From the NCBI GenBank assembly GCA_002435585.1, contig DJDY01000202.1, positions 1-7,954 of the forward strand: 7,954 nt of DNA, given 5' to 3'. The notes beneath the pieces are model-generated. The model was given only the letters and a program-made list of their open reading frames with translations. It was not told the DNA's origin and made no database searches. Shown here piece after piece: positions 5,924-7,954 of the stretch. Each line of letters begins with the position of its first letter. Within the stretch, counting starts at the first letter, position 1. Origin of the DNA: Lachnospira sp. UBA5912. GTDB lineage: Bacteria; Bacillota; Clostridia; Lachnospirales; Lachnospiraceae. The translations under genes and the position numbers were made by a program.

Positions 5924-7930
5924 ATGCCACAGAGTAAAGGTCCATTTTATATGACAACAGCTATTGCATATACATCAGGTAAGCCACATATTGGTAATAC
6001 TTATGAGATAGTACTTGCTGACAGTATCGCAAGATTCAGACGTCAGGAGGGATATGATGTGTTCTTCCAGACAGGTACTGACGAGCATGGTCAGAAGATT
6101 GAGCTTAAGGCAGAGGAAGCGGGAATCACACCTAAGGAATTCGTAGATAAAACATCTGCTGAGATTAAGAGAATATGGGATCTTATGGATACATCATATG
6201 ATAAGTTCATAAGAACTACTGATGATTATCACGAAAAACAGGTTCAGAAGATATTTAAGAAGCTTTATGATCAGGGAGATATATACAAGGGTTCATATGA
6301 GGGAATGTACTGTACACCTTGTGAATCATTCTGGACAGAATCCCAGCTTGTTGATGGCAAATGCCCTGACTGTGGCCGTGAAGTTAAGCCAGCTAAGGAA
6401 GAGGCATATTTCTTTAGAATGAGCAAGTATGCCGACAGACTTATTGAGCATATTAATACTCATCCGGAATTCATACAGCCAGTATCCAGAAAGAATGAGA
6501 TGATGAATAACTTCCTACTTCCAGGACTTCAGGATCTGTGCGTATCAAGAACATCATTTAAGTGGGGTATTCCAGTAGATTTCGACCCTAAGCATGTAGT
6601 TTATGTATGGCTTGATGCCCTTACTAACTATATTACTGGTATTGGATATGATGCAGATGGTAACTCAAGTGAGCAGTATAAGAAGTACTGGCCAGCAGAC
6701 TTACATCTTATCGGTAAGGATATTATCAGATTCCATACAATATACTGGCCTATATTCCTTATGGCACTCGGCGAACCACTTCCTAAGCAGGTGTTTGGTC
6801 ATCCATGGCTTTTACAGAACGATGGCAAGATGAGTAAGTCAAAGGGAAATGTTATATATGCAGATGACCTTGTAGATATGTTTGGTGTAGATGCTGTAAG
6901 ATACTTTGTTCTTCATGAGATGCCATTTGAGAATGATGGTGTTATATCATGGGAACTTTTAGTTGAGCGTATGAACTCAGATCTTGCCAATACACTTGGA
7001 AACCTTGTTAACAGAACTATCGCCATGTCTAACAAGTATTTTGGTGGTGTTGTTACTAAGACAGGTGCTACAAGTGAGGGAGCAGGTGTTGATGAGAATG
7101 GTGCAAGCCTTGATTTCGATGCTGACCTTAAGGCTGTAGTAACAGCAACAAGAGATAAGGTTCAGGATAAGATGGCCACACTCCATGTTGCAGATGCTAT
7201 GACAGAGGTATTCTCTTTATTCAAGAGATGTAACAAATATATAGATGAGACTATGCCTTGGGCACTTGCCAAGGATGAGTCTAAGAAGGACAGACTTGAA
7301 GAGGTTCTTTATAACCTTGTTGAAAGCATAACTATAGGTGCTAATCTTCTTAAGTCTTTCATGCCTAACACAACAGAAAGCATATTAAAGCAGCTTTATC
7401 CAGATAACCCTGCAGAAGGAGAGAGAGACTTTGATGACCTTGATAAGTTCGGACTTAGAAAGTCAGGAGAAAAGGTTACAGACAAGCCAGAGATTCTTTT
7501 TGCAAGACTTGATATAAATGTAGTTATGGAAGAGGTTGAAAAGCTTCAGGAAGCCCAGAGAAAAGCTAATGGAGCTACAGAGTATCCAGTAGTTGAGAAA
7601 AAGCCAGAGATAACATTTGACGATTTCTCAAAGATACAGATCCAGGTTGGTGAAGTACTTAAGTGTGAACCAGTAAAGAAGGCTAAGAAGCTTCTCTGCT
7701 CACAGATACGTGTTGGTGATGAAGTGAGACAGATAGTATCCGGAATATCACAGTACTACAAGCCAGAAGAAATGGTTGGAAAGAAGGTTGCAGTAGTAAC
7801 TAACCTTGCCCCACGTAAGATATGTGGCGTTGAATCACAGGGTATGATACTTGCAGCTATGGATGATAAGGATAATCTTTCAGTTGTGACAGTTGATAAG
7901 GATATTGTGGCTGGAAGTGAAATAGGATAA
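5924..7930 (+). CDS. metG: methionine--tRNA ligase (MetRS) with C-terminal tRNA-binding domain
   Basis: MetRS charges tRNA-Met with methionine in the cytoplasm, for both initiation and elongation. The 668-residue product is complete. The Rossmann catalytic domain carries the HIGH-type motif HIGN (22-25) and KMSKS (302-306). The inserted connective domain has four Cys (130, 133, 147, 150) in two CxxC knuckles, the zinc-binding form. VVYVWLDALTNY (225-236) and the anticodon-binding helical region (about 345-540) follow, then an EMAPII/OB-fold tRNA-binding domain (about 564-668), which mediates dimerisation and tRNA binding in bacterial enzymes. Start choice: ATG 5924 lies 8 bases after GGAGG (5911-5915); ATG 5909 would translate that site and add five residues without family support. 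Lysine codons are mostly AAG, as in a well-expressed gene. Transcription is from the promoter at 5813-5841, with no T-box or SAM riboswitch seen. Confidence 0.97.
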   Translation: MPQSKGPFYMTTAIAYTSGKPHIGNTYEIVLADSIARFRRQEGYDVFFQTGTDEHGQKIELKAEEAGITPKEFVDKTSAEIKRIWDLMDTSYDKFIRTTDDYHEKQVQKIFKKLYDQGDIYKGSYEGMYCTPCESFWTESQLVDGKCPDCGREVKPAKEEAYFFRMSKYADRLIEHINTHPEFIQPVSRKNEMMNNFLLPGLQDLCVSRTSFKWGIPVDFDPKHVVYVWLDALTNYITGIGYDADGNSSEQYKKYWPADLHLIGKDIIRFHTIYWPIFLMALGEPLPKQVFGHPWLLQNDGKMSKSKGNVIYADDLVDMFGVDAVRYFVLHEMPFENDGVISWELLVERMNSDLANTLGNLVNRTIAMSNKYFGGVVTKTGATSEGAGVDENGASLDFDADLKAVVTATRDKVQDKMATLHVADAMTEVFSLFKRCNKYIDETMPWALAKDESKKDRLEEVLYNLVESITIGANLLKSFMPNTTESILKQLYPDNPAEGERDFDDLDKFGLRKSGEKVTDKPEILFARLDINVVMEEVEKLQEAQRKANGATEYPVVEKKPEITFDDFSKIQIQVGEVLKCEPVKKAKKLLCSQIRVGDEVRQIVSGISQYYKPEEMVGKKVAVVTNLAPRKICGVESQGMILAAMDDKDNLSVVTVDKDIVAGSEIG

Positions 7931-7940
7931 GTTACTGTTT

Positions 7941-7952
7941 AGTGAAGTCACT
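7941..7952 (+). other. small hairpin after metG, cut by window end
   Basis: AGTG (7941-7944) pairs with CACT (7949-7952) around AAGT, 10 bases after the metG stop. The window ends two bases later, so it cannot be told whether a longer stem or a T-run makes it a terminator. Confidence 0.2.
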
Positions 7953-7954
7953 GA

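Noticed and set aside
1..7954. CRISPR array, insertion sequence, toxin-antitoxin or phage-defence system
   Set aside because: No regularly spaced repeats, no transposase or integrase motifs, and no recognisable toxin, nuclease or defence domain; the genes are housekeeping or chromosomal families.

Overview
The window looks like an ordinary chromosomal stretch of a low-GC Gram-positive anaerobe, most likely a member of the Lachnospiraceae (class Clostridia; a Lachnospira/Eubacterium-like genome would fit). The grounds are the A+T-rich sequence, consensus Shine-Dalgarno sites, frequent AGA and ATA codons, and the gene families present. The species assignment is inference; no marker gene names it. 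I see no integrase, transposase, CRISPR array, phage gene or rRNA.

Layout, left to right. A complete tRNA-Lys(CTT) lies at 36-108, followed by a gene-free stretch to 486. Next on the + strand are a membrane-anchored C39-like cysteine peptidase (487-1332) with a probable terminator behind it, and a 68-residue, very acidic small protein of unknown function (1499-1705). A consensus-like promoter (1733-1762) then runs directly into a long hairpin terminator (1763-1810). A probable two-gene unit follows: a DUF5685-type protein (1861-2697) and a J-domain protein with Gly-rich, TPR-like and Cys-rich tail regions (2757-3533). A DUF885-type lipoprotein metallopeptidase is encoded convergently on the - strand (3504-5345), and its last 30 bases overlap the end of the J-protein gene. 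A divergent, repeat-rich intergenic region (5346-5923) separates it from metG (5924-7930), which has a very good sigma-A-type promoter at 5813-5841.

How the genes work together. metG and tRNA-Lys are translation housekeeping genes. The C39-like protein and the DUF885 lipoprotein are both predicted to act at the cell surface, but they are not in one operon and I see no direct link between them. DUF5685 and the J-protein are close and co-directional and are the only pair here that plausibly form a functional unit; that function is not known to me.

I found no clear new multi-gene system. The most interesting points are a promoter whose start site falls inside a terminator hairpin, Asp-rich motifs in the DUF5685 protein that recall squalene/phytoene synthases, phased TGCGCA copies upstream of the lipoprotein gene, a 12-bp direct repeat bracketing the metG leader, and the convergent gene overlap. 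Four starts were placed by Shine-Dalgarno position (487, 1499, 5345 and 5924) instead of the longest open frame.
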